Shown: positions 47,093 to 55,816, counted from the first letter of the stretch. The stretch: DNA of 64,000 nt from Pseudomonas sp. Q1-7 (GCF_028010285.1 NZ_CP116304.1:199501-263500), one strand, 5' to 3'. Numbers and translations: made by a program. The notes: a model not told the origin generated them from the sequence alone.

Positions 47093-48628
47093 TCAGTGGC
47101 TGTGGGAACCGGCTGCCACCTTGACCCTTGGGGTCGGGGGCTCGCCGTGATGGTCGCTGGGGTCACAGACCTTCACCTCCTTGCCGTCGCAGTCGTACAG
47201 CTTGCCGTCGCGGAAATAGTCGCCCTCGTGCAGGGCGGCGATGTCCTGGTAGCGCAGGGTGCGCTCGCTGGCGGCGACGAACACCGACTGCTGGTCGGAG
47301 TTGCCGGCCTTCAGGTGGTTGAAGATGAGGTTCAGTGCGATGGCCATGATGGCGGCGGAGCTGATGCCGGAATGGAAGATGGTTTCGAACCAGGCCGGGA
47401 AGTGGTGGTAGAAGGTCGGCGCGGCGATCGGGATCATGCCGAAGCCGATGGAGGTCGCGACGATGATCAGGTTCATGTTGTTGCGGTAGTCCACCTGGGC
47501 CAGGGTGCGGATGCCCGAGGCGGCCACGGTGCCGAACAGCACCACGCCCGCGCCGCCCAGCACCGACGTGGGAACGGCGGCGATCAGGCGGCCCATCACC
47601 GGCAGCAGGCCGAGGGTTACCAGGATCAGGCCGGCGGTGGCCACCACGTAGCGGCTCTTCACGCCGGTCACCGCCACCAGGCCGACGTTCTGGGCGAAGG
47701 CGCTCTGGGTGAAGGAGCCGAACAGCGGGGCCAGCGAGCTGGAGATCATGTCCGCGCGCAGGCCGTTGCCCAGGCGCTTGGAGTCCACCTTGGTGCCGAT
47801 GATTTCACCGACCGCGAGGATGTCGGCGGAGGTTTCCACCAGGGTCACGATGATCACGATCAACATCGACAGGATTGCGGCGATCTGGAACTCCGGCATG
47901 CCGAAGTGCAGCGGGGTGGGCATCGCCACCAGCGGGCCCTCGAGCACCTTGGAGAAGTCCGCCATGCCGGCGAACACCGCCACCAGGGTGCCGATGACCA
48001 TCGCCAGCAGGATCGACAGGCGCGAGATGCTCGCGCTGCCCAGCTTGCTCAGCAGCAGCACGGTGGCCAGGGTGAAGGCGGCCAGGCCGATGTTGGCGAC
48101 GCTGCCGAACTCCGGCGACTGGCTGTTGCCGCCCATCGCCCAGCGCGCGGCCACGGGCATCAGGGTGAGGCCGATGGTGGTGATGACGATGCCGGTCACC
48201 AGGGGCGGAAAGAACTTGGTGATGCGTGAGAACACCGGTGTGATCAGCAGGCCGATCAGCGAGGCCGAGATCACCGCGCCCAGCACCACGGGGATGCCGC
48301 CCTGACCATTGCCGCCGATGATGGCGATCATAGTCGCCACGCCGGCGAAGGACACGCCTTGCACCAGCGGCAGCTGGCAGCCGAAGAACGGCAGGCCGAT
48401 GGTCTGCAGCAGGGTCGCCAGGCCGCCGGCGAACAGGGAGGCCGCGATCAGCAGGCCGATGTCCGCGGGCGATAGCCCGGCGGCCTGGCCGATGATCAGG
48501 GGTACCGCGACAATTCCGCCATACATGGTCAGCACATGCTGCAGACCGTAGGCGAGGTTGGCTCCAATGCCGAGGTTTTCGTCTTCGGGGCGTTGCACCG
48601 GAGACGGACTTGCGGTTGGGACTGTCAT
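47093..48628 (-). CDS. NCS2-family urate/xanthine permease
   Basis: A 511-residue nucleobase:cation symporter-2 protein with about fourteen membrane segments. Family motifs are GLQHVLTMYGGIVAVPLIIG at the start, LPLVQGVSFAGVATMIAIIG, and FAQNVGLVAVTGVKSRYVV. The subgroup carrying QNVG with such sequences usually moves urate or xanthine. A hydrophilic C-terminal tail of about 60 residues ends in His-rich SHSH. ATG at 48628 is preferred over GTG at 48637. It is divergent from folA across a 307-base gap. Confidence 0.9.
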   Translation of the reverse strand: MTVPTASPSPVQRPEDENLGIGANLAYGLQHVLTMYGGIVAVPLIIGQAAGLSPADIGLLIAASLFAGGLATLLQTIGLPFFGCQLPLVQGVSFAGVATMIAIIGGNGQGGIPVVLGAVISASLIGLLITPVFSRITKFFPPLVTGIVITTIGLTLMPVAARWAMGGNSQSPEFGSVANIGLAAFTLATVLLLSKLGSASISRLSILLAMVIGTLVAVFAGMADFSKVLEGPLVAMPTPLHFGMPEFQIAAILSMLIVIIVTLVETSADILAVGEIIGTKVDSKRLGNGLRADMISSSLAPLFGSFTQSAFAQNVGLVAVTGVKSRYVVATAGLILVTLGLLPVMGRLIAAVPTSVLGGAGVVLFGTVAASGIRTLAQVDYRNNMNLIIVATSIGFGMIPIAAPTFYHHFPAWFETIFHSGISSAAIMAIALNLIFNHLKAGNSDQQSVFVAASERTLRYQDIAALHEGDYFRDGKLYDCDGKEVKVCDPSDHHGEPPTPRVKVAAGSHSH

Positions 48629-48935
48629 GGTGAGCACTCGCTTTTGTTATTGTGCTGGCAACTGTAGACAATTAATAAGACTGTTGGCTAGTTCTTTGTA
48701 TACAATTCTTCCGTCACGTTCTTTCGCCGATTTACCGTGTACTGTCGAGCAATTCCACCGAAATACAGCGATACGGTAGCTGACCTTTCGGTCAGAAAAA
48801 TGATTGTCGACGAATGGTCTCCGACAATGTGGCGCGCCTCCGCGCCATGCGTGTCCGGAACCTGGCCGACCGGGACGCGGGCACTCAACGTCCGTTGGCT
48901 TTCTCTGGGCAGCCTCAGCCGGTATTCTCGCCGCC
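48629..48935. other. Divergent intergenic region, permease / folA
   Basis: These 307 bases contain no credible gene. The permease side is AT-rich (GACAATTAATAAGACTG) and contains the TTGTATACAA palindrome at 48696-48705. The folA side has no evident ribosome site beyond TCGCCGCC before the ATG. Confidence 0.75.
48696..48705. promoter_or_regulatory. Palindrome TTGTATACAA upstream of the purine permease
   Basis: A perfect 10-bp palindrome 68 bases upstream of the permease start. Operators of the TTGTATACAA type are common for FCD-subfamily GntR repressors, some of which control purine catabolism. No GntR gene is in this window, so the link is inference. Confidence 0.45.
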
Positions 48936-49448
48936 ATGAAAAAGACCCTGCCCCTCTGCCTGATCGCCGCCCTCGCGCAGAACCGCGTGATCGGCCGTGA
49001 CAACCAACTGCCCTGGCACCTGCCGGCGGACCTCAAGCATTTCAAGGCCATGACCCTCGGCAAGCCGATCATCATGGGGCGCAAGACTTGGGATTCCCTC
49101 GGCCGTCCATTGCCCGGCCGGCTCAATCTGGTGGTCAGCCGCCAGGAAGGGCTGCTGCTGGAAGGTGCGGAAGTCTTCACCAGCCTGGAGGCCGCCCTTG
49201 AGCGCGCCGACGCCTGGGCGCGGGAGGAAGCAGCCGAGGAACTGATGCTGATCGGTGGCGCCCAGCTTTATGCCCAGGGCCTGGCGATAGCCGACCGCCT
49301 CTATCTCACCCGCGTGGAACTGGCGCCGGAAGGCGATGCGTTCTTCCCGGAAGTGTCGCAGCAGGACTGGCGCCTGGCTTCCAGCATCGAGCACGAGGCG
49401 ACGACGGACACGCCGGCCTACGCCTTCGAGGTGTGGGAGAAGCGCTGA
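48936..49448 (+). CDS. folA: Dihydrofolate reductase
   Basis: A 170-residue enzyme reducing dihydrofolate to tetrahydrofolate with NADPH, replenishing the cofactor used by ThyA. Motifs: IAALAQNRVIGRDNQLPWHL with the conserved Trp and downstream Asp, GKPIIMGRKTWDSLGRPLPG, and MLIGGAQLYAQGL. The ATG at 48936 gives the normal family length; the frame is open from 48804 but without family similarity. It is monocistronic here. Confidence 0.97.
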   Translation: MKKTLPLCLIAALAQNRVIGRDNQLPWHLPADLKHFKAMTLGKPIIMGRKTWDSLGRPLPGRLNLVVSRQEGLLLEGAEVFTSLEAALERADAWAREEAAEELMLIGGAQLYAQGLAIADRLYLTRVELAPEGDAFFPEVSQQDWRLASSIEHEATTDTPAYAFEVWEKR

Positions 49449-49494
49449 CGCGCAGGATTTGGGCGTGAAGTCATCCGGGACTGCTGCGCGGTCC

Positions 49495-49516
49495 TTCGCG
49501 AACGAATGCGCTTACA
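49495..49516. repeat. Half REP sequence (degenerate)
   Basis: TTCGCGAACGAATGCGCTTACA matches one REP arm with two or three changes (read as two parts, TTCGCGAACGAA and TGCGCTTACA). It lies between the convergent folA and phosphoesterase genes. Confidence 0.55.
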
Positions 49517-49979
49517 CGCTCAGCTCCCTGAGCTCCGTTCGCACCTTCCCTTCTTCGATCCGCAGAAACCCCACCGACACCGGCAGGCTGAAGCGCCTGG
49601 GTCCGGCGCTGCCCGGATTCACGTGCAGAAGCCCGGCGCGTTCGGTGATCAGCGGCTTGTGGGAGTGGCCGGTGACTACCACGCTGAAGCCGCGCCCGGC
49701 GAGATCGCTGGGGATATCCGCCTGGTCGTGCACCAGATAGATGCCGATTCCGCCCAGCCGCAACGCTTCCGCTTCATTGATGCCATCCGCCCAGGTTTCA
49801 CGGTCGTTGTTGCCGCGCACTGCGGTAAGCGGTGCCAGTTGGCGCAGGGCGTCGAGGATTTCAGGCTTGCCGATATCGCCGGCATGCAGGATGTGGTCGC
49901 AGCCTTGCAGGGCCGCCATGGCCTGGGGGCGGAGGAGTCCGTGGGTGTCGGCGATCAGGCCAATGCGGAGGGTTGTCAT
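49512..49979 (-). CDS. YfcE-family metallophosphoesterase
   Basis: A 155-residue calcineurin-like phosphoesterase. Metal-binding motifs are intact: LIADTHG at residues 7-13, HAGDIG, TAVRGNNDRE, YLVHDQAD and VTGHSHKPL. YfcE/YsnB-type proteins hydrolyse small phosphodiesters; the natural substrate is unknown. The ATG at 49979 (MTTLRIGLIADTHG) is preferred; the longer opening at 50018 overlaps the permease gene. It follows the xanthine permease by about 40 bases and may share its transcript. Confidence 0.9.
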   Translation of the reverse strand: MTTLRIGLIADTHGLLRPQAMAALQGCDHILHAGDIGKPEILDALRQLAPLTAVRGNNDRETWADGINEAEALRLGGIGIYLVHDQADIPSDLAGRGFSVVVTGHSHKPLITERAGLLHVNPGSAGPRRFSLPVSVGFLRIEEGKVRTELRELSV

Positions 49980-50018
49980 GGAATGGGCCTCATCACTGGA
50001 TGAAGCCCATTCTGCCAC

Positions 50019-51398
50019 TCAGCGAGGGTGCGCCGGGGTTTCCGGCAAGAACCAATTCAGCAGCAGGGCGCAGAGGCCGCCGGTGGCGACGCCGGATTCG
50101 AGGATGTTGCGCAGGGCCGCCGGCATGTGCGCGAGAAATTCCGGCACCTGGGATACGCCCAGGCCCAGGGCCAGGGAGACGGCGATGATCAGCAGGGCGC
50201 GACGATCGAGCGTGGTGCCGGCGAGGATATTGATGCCGGACGCGGCCACGGCGCCGAACATCACCATGGCGGCGCCGCCCAGCACCGGCTCGGGAATCGC
50301 CTGGAGCACGCCGGCCACTGCCGGGAACAGGCCCAGCAGCACCAGCATCAGCGCGATCCACAGGCCGATATGGCGGCTGGCGATGCCGGTCAACTGAATC
50401 ACGCCGTTGTTCTGCGCGAAGATCGAGCTGGGGAAGGTGTTGAACAGGCCCGCCAGCAGCGAGTTGGCGCCGTTCACCAGCACGCCACCCTTGATCCGCT
50501 GCATCCACAGCGGGCCTTCCACCGGCTGCCGCGAGACCTTGCTGGTGGCGGTGACGTCGCCGATGGCTTCCAGGGAGGTGACCAGGTAGATCACCAGCAT
50601 CGGCACGAACAGCGACCAGGAGAAGCCCAGGCCGAAGTGCAGCGGCACTGGCACTTGTACCAGCGGCGCGTCGTGCAGGCCGCTGAAGTCCAGGCGGCCG
50701 AGCCAGGCGGCCAGCGCATAGCCCACCAGCAGAGCGATGACGATGGCACAACTGCGCATCCACACCAGCGGAATGCGGTTGAGCAGCAGGATCACCCCCA
50801 GCACGGTGCCGGACAGCAGCAGGTTCTCGCCGTTGGCGAAGCTGCCGTTGGCCATGGCGCCGAAGCCGCCGCCCATGCTGATCAGGCCGACCTTGATCAG
50901 GGTCAGGCCGATCATCAGCACCACGATGCCGGTCACCAGCGGGTTGATCAGGCGCTTGACGAAGGGCAGCACGCGGGAGATGCCCATCTCGACGAAGGCG
51001 CCGGCCATCACCACGCCGAGGATGGCGGCCATCACCGCTTCCACCGGCGTGCCCTGCTTGACCATCAGCGCACCGCCGGCGATCAGCGGGCCGACGAAGT
51101 TGAAGCTGGTGCCCTGGACGATCAGCAGGCCGGCGCCGAAGGGGCCAAAGCGCTTGCACTGGACATAGGTGGCAATACCGGAAGCCACTAGGGACATGGA
51201 GACGATCAGGTTGGTGTCCCGCGCCGATACGCCCAGCGCCTGGCAGATGAGCAGGCCGGGGGTGACGATGGGCACGATGATGGCCAGCAGGTGCTGCAAC
51301 GCGGCCAGCAGGGCGGCCAAGGGGCGCGGCTTGTCTTCCAAGCCGTAGAGCAGCTCGCTGCGGGGCTCGGTTACGGGGGGCTTTTCCAGTGAAGTCAT
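50019..51398 (-). CDS. NCS2-family purine (xanthine-type) permease
   Basis: A 459-residue NCS2 symporter. It opens with LLYGLEDKPRPLAALLAALQ and LLAIIVPIVTPGLLICQALG. The substrate region holds IVQGTSFNFVGPLIAGGAL, VTSLEAIGDVTATSKVS and FAQNNGVIQLTGIASRH. The QNNG motif is typical of the XanP/xanthine or uracil-xanthine subgroup. It is distinct from the QNVG-type permease at 47093-48628, so two purine importers lie within 4.5 kb. ATG at 51398 is chosen over 51467. Confidence 0.9.
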   Translation of the reverse strand: MTSLEKPPVTEPRSELLYGLEDKPRPLAALLAALQHLLAIIVPIVTPGLLICQALGVSARDTNLIVSMSLVASGIATYVQCKRFGPFGAGLLIVQGTSFNFVGPLIAGGALMVKQGTPVEAVMAAILGVVMAGAFVEMGISRVLPFVKRLINPLVTGIVVLMIGLTLIKVGLISMGGGFGAMANGSFANGENLLLSGTVLGVILLLNRIPLVWMRSCAIVIALLVGYALAAWLGRLDFSGLHDAPLVQVPVPLHFGLGFSWSLFVPMLVIYLVTSLEAIGDVTATSKVSRQPVEGPLWMQRIKGGVLVNGANSLLAGLFNTFPSSIFAQNNGVIQLTGIASRHIGLWIALMLVLLGLFPAVAGVLQAIPEPVLGGAAMVMFGAVAASGINILAGTTLDRRALLIIAVSLALGLGVSQVPEFLAHMPAALRNILESGVATGGLCALLLNWFLPETPAHPR

Positions 51399-51475
51399 GG
51401 CGATCGACCGCAAAAAAGCGGCGATTCTACTGCGTGGGAGGGGTTGGGCGAAGCGATAGCCGTCCAATGAGAATC

Positions 51476-51571
51476 TGTAGGAGCGATTTCAATCGCGATA
51501 GGGTCGCGTAGCGGCCCCAATTGCAGGGCAACTCTGCGGGCTCTGCATTCGCGAATGAATTCGCTCCCACA
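51476..51571. repeat. REP pair (inverted repeat)
   Basis: The left end TGTAGGAGCGATTTCAATCG and the right end CGAATGAATTCGCTCCCACA are inverted REP arms about 96 bases apart end to end. It lies between the purine permease gene and ilvD. Confidence 0.88.
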
Positions 51572-51582
51572 AGAAAGTAGAA

Positions 51583-51603
51583 AGCCCGGCGCAAGGCCGG
51601 GCT
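51583..51603 (-). terminator. Terminator of ilvD (minus strand)
   Basis: AGCCCGGC and GCCGGGCT form an 8-bp stem; on the minus strand it is followed by TTCTACTTTC. It lies 20 bases past the ilvD stop. Confidence 0.8.
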
Positions 51604-51623
51604 ATCCATTGGAGCGGTTGCGA

Positions 51624-53462
51624 TCAGCCTTCCAGCATCGACTTGTCGCGCACCGCGCCCTTGTCGGCGCTGGTGGCCAGCAGGGCGTAGGCCTTGAGGG
51701 CGGTGGTCACCTTGCGCGCGCGCGGCGCGGCGGGTTTCCAGCCTTTCTTGTCCTGCTCGACGCGGCGGGCGGCCAGTTCGTCATCGGACACCAGCAGGTT
51801 GATGCTGCGGTTGGGGATGTCGATCAGCACCTTGTCGCCATCCTGCACCAGGCCGATGGCGCCGCCCGCGGCGGCTTCCGGCGAGGCGTGGCCGATAGAC
51901 AGGCCCGAGGTGCCGCCGGAGAAGCGCCCGTCGGTGAGCAGGGCGCATTGCTTGCCCAGGCCCTTGGACTTCAGGTAGCTGGTCGGATACAGCATTTCCT
52001 GCATGCCCGGGCCGCCTTTCGGGCCTTCGTAGCGGATGATGACGATGTCGCCGGCCTTCACTTCGTCGGCGAGGATGCCTTTCACGGCGCTGTCCTGGCT
52101 TTCGAAGATCTTCGCGGTGCCTTCGAAGACGTGGATGGACTCATCCACGCCGGCGGTCTTCACCACGCAGCCGTCGAGGGCGATGTTGCCGTAGAGCACC
52201 GCCAGGCCGCCTTCCTGGGAGTAGGCGTGCTCGACACTGCGGATGCAGCCTTCGGCGCGGTCGTCGTCCAGGGTGTCCCAGCGCGTCGACTGGCTGAAGG
52301 CGACCTGGGTGGGGATGCCCGCCGGGCCGGCCTTGAAGAAGGTGTGGACCTTCTCGTCGCGGGTCTGGGTGATGTCCCACTGGGCGATGGCGTCGGCCAT
52401 GCTCGGGCTGTGCACGGTGGCGACGTCGGTGTGCAGAAGGCCGCCACGGGCCAGCTCGCCGAGGATGGAGAAGATGCCGCCGGCGCGGTGCACATCCTCC
52501 ATGTGGTACTTCTGGATGTTCGGCGCCACCTTGCACAGCTGCGGCACCTTGCGCGAGAGGCGGTCGATGTCGCGCAGGTCGAAGGCCACTTCCGCCTCCT
52601 GGGCGGCGGCCAGCAGGTGCAGGATGGTGTTGGTGGAACCGCCCATGGCGATGTCCAGGGTCATGGCGTTCTCGAACGCCTTGAAGTTGGCGATATTGCG
52701 CGGCAGCACGCTGTCATCGCCCTCACCGTAGTAGCGCTGGCACAGCTCGACGGCCAGGCGGCCGGCGCGCAGGAACAGCTGTTCGCGGTCGGCGTGGGTG
52801 GCCAGGGTGGAGCCGTTGCCCGGCAGCGACAGGCCCAGGGCCTCGGTCAGGCAGTTCATCGAGTTGGCGGTGAACATGCCGGAGCAGGAGCCGCAGGTGG
52901 GGCAGGCGCTGCGCTCGTATTCGGCGACCTTCTCGTCGGAGCAGGAGTCGTCGGCGGCGACCACCATGGCGTCCACCAGGTCCAGGCCGTGGCTGGCCAG
53001 CTTGGTCTTGCCGGCTTCCATCGGGCCGCCGGAGACGAACACCACGGGGATGTTCAGGCGCAGGGCGGCCATCAGCATGCCGGGGGTGATCTTGTCGCAG
53101 TTGGAAATGCAGACGATGGCGTCGGCGCAGTGGGCGTTGACCATGTATTCCACGGAGTCGGCGATGATCTCGCGGCTCGGCAGGGAATAGAGCATGCCGT
53201 CGTGGCCCATGGCGATGCCGTCGTCCACGGCGATGGTGTTGAATTCCTTGGCCACGCCGCCGTGCTTCTCGATCTCGCGGGCGACCAGCTGGCCCAGGTC
53301 CTTCAGGTGCACGTGGCCAGGCACGAACTGGGTGAAGGAGTTGGCGATGGCGATGATCGGCTTCTTGAAGTCCTCGTCCTTCATCCCGGTGGCGCGCCAC
53401 AGGGCACGGGCGCCGGCCATGTTGCGGCCGTGGGTGGAGGTTTTCGAGCGGTAATCGGGCAT
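51624..53462 (-). CDS. ilvD: Dihydroxy-acid dehydratase
   Basis: A 612-residue iron-sulfur dehydratase of valine, leucine and isoleucine synthesis. Cluster-binding segments are [17 protein letters not shown] and [19 protein letters not shown]. The C-terminal [20 protein letters not shown] is the family signature. The ATG at 53462 ([17 protein letters not shown]) matches the family start; a longer opening at 53531 is not needed. It is a single gene on the minus strand with its own terminator. Confidence 0.98.
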   Translation of the reverse strand: MPDYRSKTSTHGRNMAGARALWRATGMKDEDFKKPIIAIANSFTQFVPGHVHLKDLGQLVAREIEKHGGVAKEFNTIAVDDGIAMGHDGMLYSLPSREIIADSVEYMVNAHCADAIVCISNCDKITPGMLMAALRLNIPVVFVSGGPMEAGKTKLASHGLDLVDAMVVAADDSCSDEKVAEYERSACPTCGSCSGMFTANSMNCLTEALGLSLPGNGSTLATHADREQLFLRAGRLAVELCQRYYGEGDDSVLPRNIANFKAFENAMTLDIAMGGSTNTILHLLAAAQEAEVAFDLRDIDRLSRKVPQLCKVAPNIQKYHMEDVHRAGGIFSILGELARGGLLHTDVATVHSPSMADAIAQWDITQTRDEKVHTFFKAGPAGIPTQVAFSQSTRWDTLDDDRAEGCIRSVEHAYSQEGGLAVLYGNIALDGCVVKTAGVDESIHVFEGTAKIFESQDSAVKGILADEVKAGDIVIIRYEGPKGGPGMQEMLYPTSYLKSKGLGKQCALLTDGRFSGGTSGLSIGHASPEAAAGGAIGLVQDGDKVLIDIPNRSINLLVSDDELAARRVEQDKKGWKPAAPRARKVTTALKAYALLATSADKGAVRDKSMLEG

Positions 53463-53729
53463 GACGGTTTCCTGCGGCTGATCAGGTATCGGTAAGAGTC
53501 TCATCGTGAGCGCGGAACGAACCGGATGCAAACGGCAGATGGCCGTTCGGTCGGTGGTGGCCGGAAGGCGGGGCGGGGTCTCCGCTCGCTCGGCCGGGGC
53601 TCACAGGCCCGCCGGAGGATGGTTGGCGAGGAATCGCCCGATTCTACGCCGGGCCCGACCGGCAGGGAAAGGCTGGCGGTCGGGCCCGGCGCGTGGCGCC
53701 GCCCCTGGTGTGGCGGAGGGACGCCGCGA

Positions 53730-54926
53730 TCAGCTGTTGGGCAGCAGGCGGCAGGTCAGGCTCTTGATGTAGCGGGTCTCGGCGATGGCCGGGTGCACCG
53801 GGTGGTCCGGACCCTGGCCGCCGCGCTCCAGCAGGAGGATGTTGCGATCCAGGTGGCGGGCGCTGCCGAGCAGGATGTTCTGCAGGTCGTCTTCCGGCAG
53901 GTGCATGGAGCAGGAGGCGCTGACCAGGATGCCGTCCTTGTTCAAGAGGCGCATGGCCTGCTCGTTGAGGCGGCGGTAGGCGGCTTCGCCGTTCTTCAGG
54001 TCCTTCTTGCGCTTGATGAAGGCCGGCGGGTCGGCCACCACCACGTCGAAGCGTTCCTCGGCGGCCTTGAGCTCCTTGAGGGCTTCGAAGACGTCGCCTT
54101 CGACGCAGGTGACCTGCTCGGCGACGCCGTTGAGGGTGGCGTTGCGCTCCACGCCGTCCAGGGCGACACCCGAGGCGTCGACGCAGAACACTTCGCTGGC
54201 GCCGAAGGCCGCGGCCTGCACGCCCCAGCCGCCGATGTAGCTGAACAGGTCGAGTACGCGCTTGCCCTTCACATAGGGCGCCAGGCGCGCGCGGTTCATG
54301 CGGTGGTCGTAGAACCAGCCGGTCTTCTGGCCTTCCATCACCGGCGCTTCGAACTTCACGCCGTTCTCTTCCAGGGCGACCCACTCGGGCACCACGCCAA
54401 AGGCGGTGTCGACGTAACGCTCCAGGCCCTCGGCGTCACGGGCGCTGGAGTCGTTCTTCCAGAGCACGCCACGGGGTTTCAGCACCTGCACCAGGGCGTC
54501 GAGGACGGCGGCCTTGTTGCGCTCCATGGCGGCGGAGGCGAGCTGCACCACGAGGATGTCGTCGAAGCGGTCCACCACCAGGCCGGGGAGCAGGTCGGAG
54601 TCGCCGTAGACCAGGCGGTAGAAGGGCTTGTCGAACAGGCGCTCGCGCAGGCTCAGGGCGACGTTGATGCGATGCACCAGCAGGGATTTGTCCAGCACAT
54701 GCTTGACGTCGCGGGACACCAGGCGGGCGCAGATCAGGTTGTTCGGAGAGAGCGCCACCACGCCCAGGGGCTTGCCGCCTGCGGCTTCGAGGATCGCCTG
54801 GTCGCCCGGCTGGAACAGGTTCAGCGGGGTGGCGACCACGTCCACCTCGTTGCTGTACACCCATAGGTGGCCGGCGCGCAGGCGTCGGTCGGCATTGGCT
54901 TTGAGGCGCAGGCTGGGCAGGGACAT
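53730..54926 (-). CDS. rlmI: 23S rRNA (cytosine-C5) methyltransferase RlmI
   Basis: A 398-residue class I SAM-dependent methyltransferase. An N-terminal PUA-like RNA-binding domain (LKANADRRLRAGHLWVYSNE) precedes the Rossmann domain with VLDLFSYIGGWGVQAAAFGA, FCVDASGVALDGVERNA and the VVADPPAFIKRKKDL catalytic loop. RlmI methylates C1962 of E. coli 23S rRNA; orthologous function is inferred. It is transcribed away from the AT-rich region that holds the microcin candidate. Confidence 0.93.
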   Translation of the reverse strand: MSLPSLRLKANADRRLRAGHLWVYSNEVDVVATPLNLFQPGDQAILEAAGGKPLGVVALSPNNLICARLVSRDVKHVLDKSLLVHRINVALSLRERLFDKPFYRLVYGDSDLLPGLVVDRFDDILVVQLASAAMERNKAAVLDALVQVLKPRGVLWKNDSSARDAEGLERYVDTAFGVVPEWVALEENGVKFEAPVMEGQKTGWFYDHRMNRARLAPYVKGKRVLDLFSYIGGWGVQAAAFGASEVFCVDASGVALDGVERNATLNGVAEQVTCVEGDVFEALKELKAAEERFDVVVADPPAFIKRKKDLKNGEAAYRRLNEQAMRLLNKDGILVSASCSMHLPEDDLQNILLGSARHLDRNILLLERGGQGPDHPVHPAIAETRYIKSLTCRLLPNS

Positions 54927-55219
54927 GACAAAGGCTCCGGCAAAAGAGCGCGATTATAACGCAGCGGCAGGCTTCGCCGCTGTGTGGTCGATGGCCGTTC
55001 AGCCGGTTCGAGCGGTCCATTCCTCGCACGCGCAAAGCGGCGAGATCCCGGGGTCGAGGCAATCGGCAACAGAGCGGAACGTCCCTTGGGGATGCGTTGA
55101 AATCTACCTTCGAACGCTCATTTTCCACGCTATATCGGCGCGCCTGCGTCCGATATCGATTCGCATGGTTTTCGCGTGAAGATTTTTCGTACAAGTCCTG
55201 AGTCCTTTGTTTGGGGTGT

Positions 55220-55239
55220 TAATAGGAGTATTCCTATTA
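55220..55239. promoter_or_regulatory. 20-base palindrome TAATAGGAGTATTCCTATTA
   Basis: Perfect 8-base arms TAATAGGA and TCCTATTA around GTAT, about 260 bases upstream of the microcin-like gene. The size and symmetry fit a dimeric regulator's operator. No binding protein can be named. Confidence 0.5.
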
Positions 55240-55393
55240 GTTGGTCGGGTTGGTTTGAGTGCAACTTTTTCAATATATTGGGCGAGTTGTTTTCACTGGC
55301 AGGAATACTTCAATGTCATTCGTTCTCCATTCAAAGTATTTCCATTTGCAGGCCTGAAAGAGGATCGCATCTGTTAATCCGGAATAGCGATTC

Positions 55394-55474
55394 ATGCTGA
55401 ATTTAGCAGGGGGCTTCATGTCTTCCGTTAAAGTCGTGTCCAGCTATGCGTCTGGGCGTATTGTCAAGCAGTAG
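55394..55474 (+). CDS. Possible short leader ORF, 26 codons
   Basis: An ATG at 55394 opens a frame ending TAG at 55474 (product begins MLNLAGGFMSS, ends GRIVKQ); a second in-frame ATG at 55418 follows CAGGGGGCTTC. It ends 21 bases before the microcin-like start. It could be a leader peptide, a small regulator or chance. No family is recognisable. Confidence 0.2.
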   Translation: MLNLAGGFMSSVKVVSSYASGRIVKQ

Positions 55475-55495
55475 AACATTAGGAGTTTTATATTC

Positions 55496-55762
55496 ATGCA
55501 AGAACTGACCATGCAGGAAGTTGAAGAGGTTTCGGGCGCCGGTATTCTCGGCGGCATAAAAGGCCTCGTCGAGGGGGCCTACCAGGGCGCCATGGAGGGG
55601 GCCGAGCTGGGTGTCAGCGCCGGCAGCACGGGTGGCTCTACCATTGGCGGCATCTTTGGCCCGCCGGCTGCCGTGGTTGGTGGCACACTCGGTTTCATCG
55701 GATTCGGAGTCCTGGGTGCCATCAAGGGTGGTGTCGAAGGTCTCTTGTCGCCCGGCTGGTAA
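55496..55762 (+). CDS. Class II microcin/bacteriocin-like precursor with double-glycine-type leader
   Basis: An 88-residue peptide. Residues 1-15 (MQELTMQEVEEVSGA) are a typical leader of the double-glycine type, here Gly-Ala, as cut by peptidase C39 exporters. The 73-residue mature part has no cysteine, is 23-24 Gly, and ends Pro-Gly-Trp. Gly stands at every fourth position from 19 to 55. GILGGIKGLVEG (16-27) is echoed as GVLGAIKGGVEG (71-82). Family knowledge points to the double-glycine class II bacteriocins of Gram-negatives, which insert in membranes. AGGAG lies 10 bases before the ATG. No exporter or immunity gene is adjacent, so activity is unproven. Confidence 0.8.
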   Translation: MQELTMQEVEEVSGAGILGGIKGLVEGAYQGAMEGAELGVSAGSTGGSTIGGIFGPPAAVVGGTLGFIGFGVLGAIKGGVEGLLSPGW

Positions 55763-55779
55763 TTATCAGCTGCGCGGAA

Positions 55780-55816
55780 AAGTTCAATGGCATCATTGAT
55801 TGATGCCATTGAACTT
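55780..55816 (+). terminator. Perfect 16-bp hairpin after the microcin-like gene
   Basis: AAGTTCAATGGCATCA and TGATGCCATTGAACTT pair perfectly with a five-base loop. It begins 18 bases after the stop. Only GACTGTTTC follows, so it may act as a terminator or as a 3' stabiliser. Confidence 0.75.

Larger units (their letters stand above)
54927..55495. other. AT-rich intergenic region upstream of the microcin-like gene
   Basis: No convincing gene. GC content falls to about 37-42 percent in the lines 55201-55320, against roughly 65 percent around it. It contains the 20-base palindrome at 55220-55239, a few short frames (one of 26 codons at 55394-55474) and the AGGAG ribosome site of the next gene. 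It may be the promoter region of the microcin gene or debris of an older insertion. Confidence 0.75.

Noticed and set aside
55176-55400. A 74-codon plus-strand frame in the AT-rich block before the microcin-like gene
   Set aside because: The start is a GTG without a ribosome site, and the composition is that of random AT-rich DNA. I treat it as non-coding.
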